NCBI GenBank assembly: GCA_902616905.1
Contig: CACMUP010000003.1
Location: forward strand, 1 to 64,000
Length of the DNA: 64,000 nt
From: an uncultured Bacteroidota bacterium
GTDB lineage: Bacteria > Bacteroidota > Bacteroidia > Flavobacteriales > Flavobacteriaceae
Direction of reading: 5' to 3'
The notes beneath the pieces are model-generated. The model had not been told where the DNA came from, did no database searches, and was given only the letters and a program-made list of their open reading frames with translations. Both the position numbers and the translations under genes were made by a program. This document shows positions 27,147 to 38,628 of the stretch, in pieces (the first letter of the stretch is position 1; every line of letters begins with the position of its first letter).

Positions 27147-30100
27147 ATGTATCAATCTTCAAAAAAAAAAATCAATATTTTCTTTTATGTCACGTTGATT
27201 CCATATTTATTAGCAGCTCAATTATATAATAATAAGAATTTTACAGAATTATCTAGCCATTTTTTTGGACTGAATTATTACTATACAGCATGGCAGTCAA
27301 GTATTTTTGAAGAAGATATTTATGATAATTTTTCAATAAGGGAAAAGGTTACTTTTAACAAACTTTCTAATGCTCTAAGATTAAATTATTCTGGAGCAGA
27401 AAAAATGTTAAGTCAATTTAAAGAAGATTTTTTCAATATATATAATTTAAAGAATATTGACTTTGATATTGCAAATTTTTATTTCCAAAATGAAAAGTAT
27501 CGATACGCTTTAAAGTGGTTTAACCGTGTCTCAGAAAAAGATGTACCTAAAATTGAATTAGACCATTATTATTTTAATAAAGGGTATACTTTATTTTCTG
27601 CAAAAAATTATAATAAAGCCAGAGAATTACTAGAGATGGTGAAAGACAACAAAGATTATGAATCCGATGCTCATTATTACCTAGGCCACATATCATATCA
27701 ATTAGATGATTATGATGGAGCACTAAAGTCTTTTAAAAGTATATCTGAATCAAATAAAAAAAATGATCTTCTATATTTTCAAGCGGATATGAATTTTCGT
27801 TTGGGTCGTTTTAGCAATGCAATACAATTAGCCCAAAAAGCTCTTTTATATAATGACAAAACTTTAAAGTCAGAACTTTCTAAAATTATAGGTGAAAGCT
27901 ATTTTAATCTAGATAATTACGAAATGTCAATCCCTTATTTAGAATTATATGAAGGAAAAAATGGTACCTGGAAAAACACTGACTATTATCAGTTAGGGTA
28001 TGCTTATTTTAAGCAAAAAAAATATTACTTAGCAATAAGTCAGTTCAATAAAATTATAGAGGAAAAAAGTGAAATTGTTCAAAATTCATATTTTGCTCTA
28101 GCCGAGTGTTATTTAAAAACAAATAAAAAGCAAGAAGCATTGAATGCTTTTAAAAAGGCCTATGATATAAATTTTAATTCACCAATTTCCGAGGATGCAT
28201 TTCTAAACTATGCAAAGCTCAGTTATGAAATAGGTAATTCATTTGAGGAACCCCTTAGTGTTATAATTAGATTCATAGAAACGTATCCAAAAAACGATGA
28301 AAATAATTTTTTAAAAGAATTATTAATCGACTCTTACTCAAAAGCAGGAAATTATTCTGCAGCTTTAAATATTTTAGAAAGAAAAGGTACTTATAAGAAC
28401 AATAAAGTGCTACAAAAATTATTAATATTAAATGCTATTCAAAAATATAAAAATGGTCTTTATCAAGAATCTAGTAATCTATTCAAGAGAGCGTTTAAAT
28501 TAAAAGAAAATAAATCATTAGAAGCTTACGCTCTATATTGGTGCGCGAGATCAGAATATGAACTTAATTTATATGATCAAGCACTAGATTTGTACAAGCA
28601 GTTTAAAAAACACCCAAAAAAATCAAATGTTGAAAGTATTTTTAGGGTAAACTATGATGTTGGATATGTTTATTTTAAACTAGGTGAATATGAATATTCT
28701 TTAAAATCATTCAAAGCCTTCAACCAAGAGAATGATTATTTAGATAAATCTTATCAAACAGATACATATTTAAGGATTGGGGATTCCCAGTTCGCCTTAA
28801 AAAAATATTGGCCTGCTATGGAGAGTTATAACACCGCAATTGCATTAAACCCAAAATCTGCTCCATATGCAACATACCAAAAGGCAATTAGTTATGGATT
28901 TGTTGATAGAAATATTAAAAAAATTGAGACATTAAATGATTTTATTAAAATATATCCAAAAGATCCCTTAATAGATGAAGTTTTGTTTGAATTAGCAAAT
29001 GCATATACAAATGAAATGGAATACGATAAAGCATTGAGCAAATATGATGAGTTAATCAGTAAATTTAAGGTTAGTCCATATCTATCAAAATCTGAGTTAA
29101 ATAAAGGATTGATTCTCTATAATTTAGAAAAATATAATTCATCAAGAAATATTTTAGAAAAGGTTGCTATAAAATATAAAAAATATTCAATTGGTGAACA
29201 GGCCCTTAGCGTACTGAAAGAAATTGCTGTTGATATGGGCAATGTTTCTTATTTTTCAAAATGGATTAAAGAAAAAAAACTAGATAGGTTTACAAATGTT
29301 GAAATAGAAAAAACCCTATATAATTCTGCGGAGAAAAAATTTATTGAAGGCAATAAAAATGTTGCGTTAAAATTATTTGAGGAATATTTAGAACTATATC
29401 CTGAAGGACCATTTAGTAAAGAGACAACCTACTATTTGGCAGAGATTTATTTTGAAAAACAAAAATGGGATGAAGCTCTATTAGCCTATCAATCTTTAGT
29501 GAGTGGTGAAATTTCAGTCTATTCAGAAAAAGCCTTAACCAGGATAATTATTCTACTTAAAAATAAAAATCAACAGATTGAAGCAATAAAATATATGGAA
29601 AAACTATCAGAGATTGCATCTTTTGAAGAAAATAAGCGGTTTGCAAAATTTAATTTAATGCGAACTTATTTTGAGTCCCAAGAAATTGAAAAAGCGATAA
29701 TGGTATCTGACGATGTCTTGAAGTTCAAGGATTTAAATGAAAAAATATATTGGGATGCACATTCAATTAGAGCACGTTCTTTTATTATGCTTAATGATAG
29801 TATTAAGGCAGCTGAATCCTATAAATTACTTGAAAAATCTTCTATAGAAGAAATGGTTGCTGAGGCAACTTATTTCAGAGCATTTTTATTGAATAAAGAA
29901 AAAAAATTTTTAGAATCAAATAAATTGATAACCAAAATAGCGAGAAGTTCAAGTCAAGAAAGTAATTGGAATGTAAAGGCTTTACTTTTATTAGCAAAAA
30001 ATTATTACGCGCTAAATGATCCTTTTCAAGCAATTTTTGTATTGGAATCATTGATTGAAAACTTTACTATTTATCCCGACATGGTTGAAGAGGCCAAAAA

Positions 30101-30167
30101 ATTAAAGAAAGAATATGAAATCTTCTTAGAAAATTATAATAGTTCTACAATTAATAAAGAAAATTAA
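27147..30167 (+). CDS. Large exported TPR-repeat protein
   Basis: A 1006-residue protein with a short N-terminal hydrophobic stretch (about residues 8-25, ending AAQ) that looks like a signal peptide. The rest is a long array of tetratricopeptide repeats, more than 15 by eye, for example YHYFNKGYTLFSAKNYNKA-type helices, SDAHYYLGHISYQLDDYDGA, YYQLGYAYFKQKKYYLAISQ and LFELANAYTNEMEYDKALSK. TPR arrays bind proteins or peptides, and here the array is periplasmic. It overlaps the next gene by one base (TAATG), so the two are translationally coupled and probably act together. Such TPR plus barrel pairs are common in Flavobacteriia, but their function is not established. Confidence 0.85.
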   Translation: MYQSSKKKINIFFYVTLIPYLLAAQLYNNKNFTELSSHFFGLNYYYTAWQSSIFEEDIYDNFSIREKVTFNKLSNALRLNYSGAEKMLSQFKEDFFNIYNLKNIDFDIANFYFQNEKYRYALKWFNRVSEKDVPKIELDHYYFNKGYTLFSAKNYNKARELLEMVKDNKDYESDAHYYLGHISYQLDDYDGALKSFKSISESNKKNDLLYFQADMNFRLGRFSNAIQLAQKALLYNDKTLKSELSKIIGESYFNLDNYEMSIPYLELYEGKNGTWKNTDYYQLGYAYFKQKKYYLAISQFNKIIEEKSEIVQNSYFALAECYLKTNKKQEALNAFKKAYDINFNSPISEDAFLNYAKLSYEIGNSFEEPLSVIIRFIETYPKNDENNFLKELLIDSYSKAGNYSAALNILERKGTYKNNKVLQKLLILNAIQKYKNGLYQESSNLFKRAFKLKENKSLEAYALYWCARSEYELNLYDQALDLYKQFKKHPKKSNVESIFRVNYDVGYVYFKLGEYEYSLKSFKAFNQENDYLDKSYQTDTYLRIGDSQFALKKYWPAMESYNTAIALNPKSAPYATYQKAISYGFVDRNIKKIETLNDFIKIYPKDPLIDEVLFELANAYTNEMEYDKALSKYDELISKFKVSPYLSKSELNKGLILYNLEKYNSSRNILEKVAIKYKKYSIGEQALSVLKEIAVDMGNVSYFSKWIKEKKLDRFTNVEIEKTLYNSAEKKFIEGNKNVALKLFEEYLELYPEGPFSKETTYYLAEIYFEKQKWDEALLAYQSLVSGEISVYSEKALTRIIILLKNKNQQIEAIKYMEKLSEIASFEENKRFAKFNLMRTYFESQEIEKAIMVSDDVLKFKDLNEKIYWDAHSIRARSFIMLNDSIKAAESYKLLEKSSIEEMVAEATYFRAFLLNKEKKFLESNKLITKIARSSSQESNWNVKALLLLAKNYYALNDPFQAIFVLESLIENFTIYPDMVEEAKKLKKEYEIFLENYNSSTINKEN

Positions 30168-31915
30168 TGAATGTATTTAGATTGATATTATTGTTATTAT
30201 TTTTTTCATTTGAATTACTAGCACAGAATGATGACAAATCTAAAATTGGAATACAAGAAATTATTATTGTTAAGTCCTACTCACCGAGTTTAAATGAGGC
30301 ATTTAAAATTAAGTCTAATCCAAAAGTACCTGATAGTCTAAAAACATCAAAAAAAAATATCTCATATAAGGTATTAAATGTGCCTGTAATTTCTACATTT
30401 CAACCAAATAAGGCAACTCCATTAAAATTAAAACAAAGAAAGCTTTTTTTACCATTTAATACAATCTTTAGCGGTGCTTATGGAAACAAAAATCAATTAT
30501 TTCTTAATGTTTCTAATGTTACTGAAATAGACCGTAATCAAAGATTTGGTGTACGTTTTTATAAAGATGGGTTTAGTAATAATATTAATAACACCCTTTT
30601 GAAGAGTAACCAAAACTACACTGATTTTGGGCTTAATCACAACCTTAGAAGCACTGATTATAATGTAAATACCTACTTTACATTCACATCTAACATAAAT
30701 AATTATTTCGGTCTTAATAATAACTCATTGGATACATTTTTTTTAAGAAATATTGATCCTGAAATCAGAAGAAATAATTTAAAAATTAGGACTCATTGGA
30801 ATTGGTATAATTTTTTTCTTCGAAGTTTTACATTTCAGGCAAATATGGCATCTGATAATTTTAATACTTTAGAACAACAGTTAGCATTAAAAAATAAATT
30901 TGATTTTGACTTAGGGGCTGGAAAACTTACAGGAGAATCGAAAATTTTTGGTTTTAAAACTAATTTTGAATCTTCTTATTATGAAAAAAGTAATCTAGAA
31001 TTCACTCAAGGTTTAGGTGCAATTGATCTATTTTGGCATTCAAATAAAAGTAATTTGAAAATTAAAATTGGAGCTGGAGCTTCATATATTCTTGGAGTTG
31101 ATAAGATTTCTAATAATCTTGTTTACTATCCTCAAATTGAACTATTGTATAAAAAACCAGGAAATGTTTTACTACCATACTTTAAAGGAGATGGAGGAAT
31201 AACTTTAAACACTTATAGTTCTTTAACAAAAAAAAATCCATATTTAGCACCTTCATCAAATTTAACTCCATCATTTAGCAAGTATAATTTAAATTTAGGA
31301 ATTCGTTCAAAATTGGCTTCAGTTTTAAATTTTGATATAGGGTTTATATTTGATCAAATTGAAAATTTTAACTTTTTTGAGAGATTACCTTTTGATAATG
31401 ATAATAACCTTATTCCGTATAGACTTTCTAATTCTTTTCAAAGCAACTATTTAGATACTAATCTATATGGAATTAAGACCTCTATCAGAATAGACTTAGT
31501 AAAGGATAATTTTGTATTTTTTGAGACACGATATAATTATTATGAAACAGAAGAAAAACAAATTCTATGGAATACCCCTTCTTTGGAAATGAATTGGGAG
31601 AGTCAAGTTAAATTAAGAGACTTTATTGCTTTAAGTATTACTGGATCACTCTGGGGAATTAGGGATTCATCATTAAGGCCAATTTTTTTTGAACAAAGTT
31701 TAGTGGATGCTCAAGCTATCCCCCCCGATAAAGAAACTCTTCCTTTATTTTTGACAACCTCTACCCATATTTCATTCAAGATTACAGAACAATTCGACCT
31801 TTTTGTAAAAGCAAGACTTAATTCGTCCGGAATACATGGTAGATGGGCATATTATCCAGAAGCACCATTACTTGTTTTAGGTGGATTAACTTATAAGTTT
31901 GATTTTCAGTACTAG
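30167..31915 (+). CDS. Outer-membrane beta-barrel protein (TPR partner)
   Basis: A 582-residue protein with a signal peptide (about 1-18, LLAQ). After an N-terminal stretch of about 90 residues (IGIQEIIIVKSYSPSLNEAF), it consists of alternating hydrophobic strands with aromatic ends. It ends in LLVLGGLTYKFDFQY, a typical outer-membrane barrel terminus with a final aromatic residue. It looks like the barrel part of a TonB-dependent receptor without a recognisable plug domain. The start overlaps the stop of the TPR gene by 1 base. A complex of TPR periplasmic protein and outer-membrane barrel is plausible, for example for transport or assembly, but the substrate is unknown. Confidence 0.8.
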   Translation: MNVFRLILLLLFFSFELLAQNDDKSKIGIQEIIIVKSYSPSLNEAFKIKSNPKVPDSLKTSKKNISYKVLNVPVISTFQPNKATPLKLKQRKLFLPFNTIFSGAYGNKNQLFLNVSNVTEIDRNQRFGVRFYKDGFSNNINNTLLKSNQNYTDFGLNHNLRSTDYNVNTYFTFTSNINNYFGLNNNSLDTFFLRNIDPEIRRNNLKIRTHWNWYNFFLRSFTFQANMASDNFNTLEQQLALKNKFDFDLGAGKLTGESKIFGFKTNFESSYYEKSNLEFTQGLGAIDLFWHSNKSNLKIKIGAGASYILGVDKISNNLVYYPQIELLYKKPGNVLLPYFKGDGGITLNTYSSLTKKNPYLAPSSNLTPSFSKYNLNLGIRSKLASVLNFDIGFIFDQIENFNFFERLPFDNDNNLIPYRLSNSFQSNYLDTNLYGIKTSIRIDLVKDNFVFFETRYNYYETEEKQILWNTPSLEMNWESQVKLRDFIALSITGSLWGIRDSSLRPIFFEQSLVDAQAIPPDKETLPLFLTTSTHISFKITEQFDLFVKARLNSSGIHGRWAYYPEAPLLVLGGLTYKFDFQY

Positions 31916-31966
31916 TGGAGAATCGTAATTTTTGAATTAAACAATTCAAACCCAAATTGAATTTAT

Positions 31967-31974
31967 TACATTTG
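31967..31974 (+). promoter_or_regulatory. -7 promoter element of the amidohydrolase gene
   Basis: TACATTTG matches TAnnTTTG. Transcription would begin near 31981, which leaves the TTG start at 31957 out and supports the ATG at 32020. No strong -33 box is seen 20 bp upstream. Confidence 0.5.
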
Positions 31975-32019
31975 TCCTTCAAAAAAATAAAACAAATATT
32001 CCCTCTAGAATTGAAAAAA

Positions 32020-33657
32020 ATGGTTAAAAGAATCTTTTTTTATTTAAGCCTTTCACTAATACTAATTTTACCTTCTTGCCAAAAAAAAGTTGATCTAATT
32101 GTTCATAACGCAAGTATTTATACAATGGCAGACAATATAGGTAAAGCATCCTCTTTTGTTGTTAATAAAGGAAAATTTGTCGCTGTTGGTGGCGAGGAAC
32201 TATTAAATATATATAAAGCAAAAAAAATTTTAGATCTTAAAGAACTACCTGTTTATCCAGGTTTCATAGATTCTCATTGTCATTTTGTAAGCCTAGGATT
32301 AAGCCTTCAAAAAGTAGATTTGACGGGAACAAGAAGTTTTGAAGAGGTAATAGGTAGAATTAAGGATTTTGCAAAAAATAAAAAATTAAAAGCAATTATT
32401 GGTAGAGGCTGGGATCAGAATGATTGGGAAGAAAAAACATTTCCAAACAAATCCATTTTAGACGAAATGTTTCCTGATATCCCAGTGGCACTAAGGAGAG
32501 TTGACGGCCATGCTATGCTTGTAAACCAGAAAGCTTTAGATATTGCTGGAATAGATCCAGAAACAAAAATTAATGGAGGGAATATAATAAAAGAAAATGG
32601 AAAATTGACTGGAATTTTAGTTGATGCCCCAATGAGGCTTATTTCGAATATACTTCCCAAGCCTTCAATAATTGAAAAGGTAAAGGCTTTAAAAGATGCC
32701 GAAAAAATAAGTTTTGAAAATGGGCTAACTTCTGTATCAATAGCTGGGCTTAATAAAAATGATATTTACTTAATAGATAGTTTGCAAAAGTCAAATGAGC
32801 TTTCCATAAGAGTATATGCTATGATTGCAAATACTAAAGATAATTTTGAGTACTTTCTTTCAAATGGTCCAATTATCACTGACAAATTAACTGTACGTTC
32901 TTTTAAAATATACGCTGATGGTGCACTTGGATCAAGAGGTGCTGCATTAAAATCAGATTATTCTGACTTAAAAAAACATAAAGGGTCTTTTATAACATCA
33001 AAAGATTCATTAGAAAAATTAGCATACAAATTGGCTACTACATCTTTCCAAATGAATACACATGCTATCGGAGATGAAGCTAATAAAGCTGTACTTGAAG
33101 TATATAACAAGGCCCTCGTTTTTTCAGATGATCCAAGGTGGAGAATTGAACATGCACAAATTATTGACACTTCTGATATTAAATTATTTAATAGAAAAAT
33201 TATCCCTTCAGTTCAACCTTCACACGCAACAAGTGACATGTACTGGGCTGAAGACAGATTGGGAAAAAAACGTCTTGAAGGAGCGTATGCTTATAAATCT
33301 TTATTAGAAAAATCTGGCCGTATTGCACTTGGTACTGATTTTCCAGTTGAAAATGTAAGTCCAATTAAAACCTTTTTCTCAGCAGTTTTTAGAGAAGATA
33401 GTAATCTATTTCCTGAAGACGGTTACCTTCCGAGTAATAAACTGAGCAAATTAGAAGCCCTAAAAGGAATGACAATTTGGGGAGCTTATTCGAATTTCGA
33501 AGAAAATATAAAAGGCTCTATAGAAGTTGGAAAAGTAGCTGACTTTGTTATTTTGGATAGAGACCTTTTAGATGAATCTAAGAAAAGAATTTTAAATGCT
33601 AAAATTGTTGCAACAATTCTTAATGGTAATATTGTATATAGTAATAGAATAAACTAA
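32020..33657 (+). CDS. YtcJ-like amidohydrolase lipoprotein
   Basis: The start is taken as the ATG at 32020, because it gives a lipoprotein signal (SLSLILILPSC) and lies after a promoter-like box at 31967-31974; the open frame extends to a TTG at 31957. The protein of about 545 residues is a YtcJ-type amidohydrolase (metal-dependent hydrolase superfamily): GFIDSHCHF supplies the first His pair, followed by FKIYADGALGSRGA, THAIGDEA, IEHAQIID and GTDFPVENVSP. These enzymes hydrolyse amides, N-acyl compounds or related bonds; the substrate is unknown. Lipidation suggests a periplasmic or outer-membrane location. It lies 104 bp after the outer-membrane barrel gene on the same strand. Confidence 0.85.
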   Translation: MVKRIFFYLSLSLILILPSCQKKVDLIVHNASIYTMADNIGKASSFVVNKGKFVAVGGEELLNIYKAKKILDLKELPVYPGFIDSHCHFVSLGLSLQKVDLTGTRSFEEVIGRIKDFAKNKKLKAIIGRGWDQNDWEEKTFPNKSILDEMFPDIPVALRRVDGHAMLVNQKALDIAGIDPETKINGGNIIKENGKLTGILVDAPMRLISNILPKPSIIEKVKALKDAEKISFENGLTSVSIAGLNKNDIYLIDSLQKSNELSIRVYAMIANTKDNFEYFLSNGPIITDKLTVRSFKIYADGALGSRGAALKSDYSDLKKHKGSFITSKDSLEKLAYKLATTSFQMNTHAIGDEANKAVLEVYNKALVFSDDPRWRIEHAQIIDTSDIKLFNRKIIPSVQPSHATSDMYWAEDRLGKKRLEGAYAYKSLLEKSGRIALGTDFPVENVSPIKTFFSAVFREDSNLFPEDGYLPSNKLSKLEALKGMTIWGAYSNFEENIKGSIEVGKVADFVILDRDLLDESKKRILNAKIVATILNGNIVYSNRIN

Positions 33658-33804
33658 AAATTTTTTACATATTACATAATTTTTGCTCTAAAAATTAAAG
33701 AAATTTGTTTTATTTACCATATAAAATAAATATTATTAATTATAAATTAATATATAATAAATATATTTAAATACATGTTGTATTTTTGTAAAAAAAGATA
33801 ACAT

Positions 33805-35469
33805 ATGTGTGGTATTTTATGTGCCTTTAATTTAAAACAATCCAAAAACAAGTTGCGTCCCCAAGTATTAGAAATGTCAAAAAAGCTTAGGCATAGAGGA
33901 CCTGACTGGAGTGGAATATATGATTGTGAAAAAGCAATTCTCTCCCATGAGCGTTTAGCAATAGTTGATCCTACATCAGGTAACCAACCAATTATTAGTG
34001 TTTCCGAAAATTTGATTTTAGCTGCTAACGGTGAGATTTATAATCATTTGGATTTGCGAAAAGGATGTAAATATAATTTTAAAACAAAGTCAGACTGCGA
34101 AGTAATTTTGCCACTTTATGAAAAGGAGGGAAAAAATTTTGTGAGCAAGCTAAATGGGATATTTGCTTTCGCAATATATGATGTAATTAAAAATGAATAC
34201 TTTATTGCTAGAGATCATATTGGAATTGTCCCGTTATACATGGGATGGGATGGCAATGGGACTTTTTTTGTTTCTTCTGAATTGAAGGCCCTAGATAAGT
34301 TCTGTTCAAAAATCGAACTATTTCCACCAGGACATTATTTGTCAAGTAGCGATTCAAAGCCTGTTAAATGGTATAATCCAGATTGGAAAAATTATAATTT
34401 GGTCAAAAATAATAATACGAGTATAAATGACCTTCATGATGCCTTGTCAGATGCTGTCCATAGACAGTTAATGAGTGATGTACCATATGGTGTTTTATTA
34501 TCTGGTGGGTTAGATTCTTCTATTACCTCTGCATTAGCTAAAAAATTTTCAGCTAAACGAGTTGAAACTGGAGATAGACAAGCAGCATGGTGGCCGCAAC
34601 TTCATTCTTTTTCTGTAGGTTTAGATGGTTCACCAGACCTAAAGGCAGCAAAATCAGTAGCTAAACACATTGGTACAATTCACCATGAAATAAAATTTAC
34701 TATCCAAGAAGGATTAGATGCGTTACGCGAGGTAATATACCATTTAGAGACATATGACATTACAACAATTCGAGCATCTACACCTATGTACTTAATGGCC
34801 AGGGCAATTAAATCTTTAGGAATTAAAATGGTTCTATCTGGAGAGGGAGCTGACGAACTATTCGGAGGTTACCTATATTTTCATAAGGCACCAGATTCAA
34901 AAGAATTTCATGAAGAAACAGTTAGAAAGTTGGAAAAGCTTCATCAGTACGATTGTCTTAGAGCTAATAAATCTCTTGCAGCATGGGGAATTGAAGGAAG
35001 GGTGCCTTTCCTTGATAAAGATTTTATAGAAGTTGCTATGAGAATAAACCCTAAGGATAAAATGATTAACAATGATAAAATGGAAAAGTGGGTTCTACGA
35101 AAAGCTTTTGAAAAGTATTTACCTGAAAGCGTAGCTTGGAGACAAAAAGAACAATTTTCAGATGGGGTAGGATACAGTTGGATTGATAAACTTAAGGAAC
35201 TAGTAGAGAATGAAATATCTGATGAACAAATGAAAAATGCTCATTATCGTTTTCCAATTCAAACACCACAGAACAAAGAGGAATTTTATTATAGAACAAT
35301 TTTTGAATCTCATTTTCCAAGCGAAGCTGCTGCTTTGAGTGTACCCTCAGTCCCTTCTGTCGCATGTAGCACACCTATTGCACTTAAGTGGGATAAAGCT
35401 TTTCAAAATCAGAATGATCCTAGTGGAAGAGCAGTATTGAATGTTCATGAAAAAAGCTATAATGATTAA
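33805..35469 (+). CDS. asnB: Asparagine synthase, glutamine-hydrolysing
   Basis: A 554-residue protein, exactly the size of E. coli AsnB. It makes asparagine from aspartate, glutamine and ATP in the cytoplasm. The Ntn nucleophile is Cys2 (MCGILCAF), exposed after Met removal. The glutaminase domain covers about residues 2-190 (SHERLAIVDP, ANGEIYNHLDLR). The synthetase domain contains the ATP loop SGGLDSS (residues 233-239), SFSVGLDGSPDL and LSGEGADELFGGYLYF. It has its own leader; a TATTTTTG box at 33781-33788 may be its -7 element. Confidence is high because all catalytic motifs are intact. Confidence 0.97.
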   Translation: MCGILCAFNLKQSKNKLRPQVLEMSKKLRHRGPDWSGIYDCEKAILSHERLAIVDPTSGNQPIISVSENLILAANGEIYNHLDLRKGCKYNFKTKSDCEVILPLYEKEGKNFVSKLNGIFAFAIYDVIKNEYFIARDHIGIVPLYMGWDGNGTFFVSSELKALDKFCSKIELFPPGHYLSSSDSKPVKWYNPDWKNYNLVKNNNTSINDLHDALSDAVHRQLMSDVPYGVLLSGGLDSSITSALAKKFSAKRVETGDRQAAWWPQLHSFSVGLDGSPDLKAAKSVAKHIGTIHHEIKFTIQEGLDALREVIYHLETYDITTIRASTPMYLMARAIKSLGIKMVLSGEGADELFGGYLYFHKAPDSKEFHEETVRKLEKLHQYDCLRANKSLAAWGIEGRVPFLDKDFIEVAMRINPKDKMINNDKMEKWVLRKAFEKYLPESVAWRQKEQFSDGVGYSWIDKLKELVENEISDEQMKNAHYRFPIQTPQNKEEFYYRTIFESHFPSEAAALSVPSVPSVACSTPIALKWDKAFQNQNDPSGRAVLNVHEKSYND

Positions 35470-35555
35470 TATTTTTTTATAATATTAATTATTATAAATT
35501 ATGAATTTTTATTCACTTTTATGTTGATAACTTAATCAACAAATACAAGGGTTGA

Positions 35556-37565
<2,010 letters not shown>

Positions 37566-37597
37566 TTGTGTGTTTTTAATATTTTTAATATTTTAAA

Positions 37598-38533
37598 ATG
37601 AAAGTTACCATTGTAGGGGCAGGGAATGTAGGTGCCTCTTGCGCAGAATATATCGCACAAAAACAGATAGCTAGTAAAGTTGTTTTATTAGATATTAAAG
37701 AAGGGTTTGCAGAAGGTAAAGCACTTGATTTATTTCAAACAGCTACAACCTTGGGCTTTGACACTTCGATTACAGGAGTAACTAATGATTATTCTAAAAC
37801 AGCAGGAAGTAATGTTGTTGTAATTACCTCTGGTGTTCCAAGAAAACCAGGTATGACTCGTGAAGAGTTAATCGGTATTAATGCAACAATTGTTAAAAAA
37901 GTATCCGAAAATATATTGAAATATTCACCTGAATCTATAATTATTGTTGTTTCGAATCCAATGGATACGATGACATATTTAGCATTAAAAACTACAGGTC
38001 TCCCAAAAAATAGAATTATTGGAATGGGGGGTGCATTAGATAGTTCACGATTCAAAACATATTTGTCATTAGCCATAGATAAACCTGTAAATGATATTCA
38101 AGGTATGGTTATAGGTGGTCATGGTGATACAACAATGATTCCACTTTCAAGATTAGCTAGTTATAATGGAGTTCCAATTTCACAATTTTTAGGTAAAAAG
38201 AATCTAGATAAAGTTGTTTCAGATACGATGGTAGGTGGAGCAACCCTGACTAAGCTTCTAGGTACTTCTGCATGGTATGCACCAGGTGCGTCAGTTTCAT
38301 ACCTTGTCGATAATATTTTAAATGATTACAAAAGAATAATACCATGTTCAGTTCTTTTAGAGGGAGAGTACGAACTAAATGATATATGTATTGGAGTACC
38401 TTGCATTATTGGTGCAAATGGTGTTGAAAATATTGTTGATATAAAATTGAACGATGATGAAAAATATTTACTAAGAAAAAGTGCGGAAAAAATAAAAGAC
38501 ATGAACTCTTCATTGTCAAATATTCTTCAGTAG
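37598..38533 (+). CDS. mdh: Malate dehydrogenase
   Basis: A 311-residue protein that interconverts malate and oxaloacetate with NAD in the TCA cycle. The nucleotide-binding loop is GAGNVG (residues 7-12) with D33-type acid in VLLDIKEG. The substrate-binding arginines are in GVPRKPGMTREEL, and the catalytic His is H175 in GGHGDTTMIPL. The length and the first motif fit the LDH-like bacterial malate dehydrogenase family rather than the larger E. coli type. It follows gyrB by 32 bp. There is no reason to think the two share function; they may share transcription. Confidence 0.95.
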   Translation: MKVTIVGAGNVGASCAEYIAQKQIASKVVLLDIKEGFAEGKALDLFQTATTLGFDTSITGVTNDYSKTAGSNVVVITSGVPRKPGMTREELIGINATIVKKVSENILKYSPESIIIVVSNPMDTMTYLALKTTGLPKNRIIGMGGALDSSRFKTYLSLAIDKPVNDIQGMVIGGHGDTTMIPLSRLASYNGVPISQFLGKKNLDKVVSDTMVGGATLTKLLGTSAWYAPGASVSYLVDNILNDYKRIIPCSVLLEGEYELNDICIGVPCIIGANGVENIVDIKLNDDEKYLLRKSAEKIKDMNSSLSNILQ

Positions 38534-38565
38534 GCAATATTAAATTTTATAATTTCATTTAAGAG

Positions 38566-38596
38566 TTGTCTTTTCTTTGGTTTAATCCTATATTTG
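38566..38596 (+). promoter_or_regulatory. Promoter of secDF
   Basis: A TTG at 38566-38568 and TATATTTG at 38589-38596 are separated by exactly 20 bp, as in the Bacteroidota sigma-ABfr-type consensus. Transcription would start near 38603, 26 bp before the secDF ATG at 38629. Confidence 0.7.
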
Positions 38597-38628
38597 CTCG
38601 CCCTAAATATGGTTTAATTTAAATTAAA

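Noticed and set aside
31957-32019. Upstream TTG start of the YtcJ-like amidohydrolase
   Set aside because: It would place extra residues before the lipoprotein signal, and a promoter-like TACATTTG box lies inside the extension. The ATG at 32020 is the better start.
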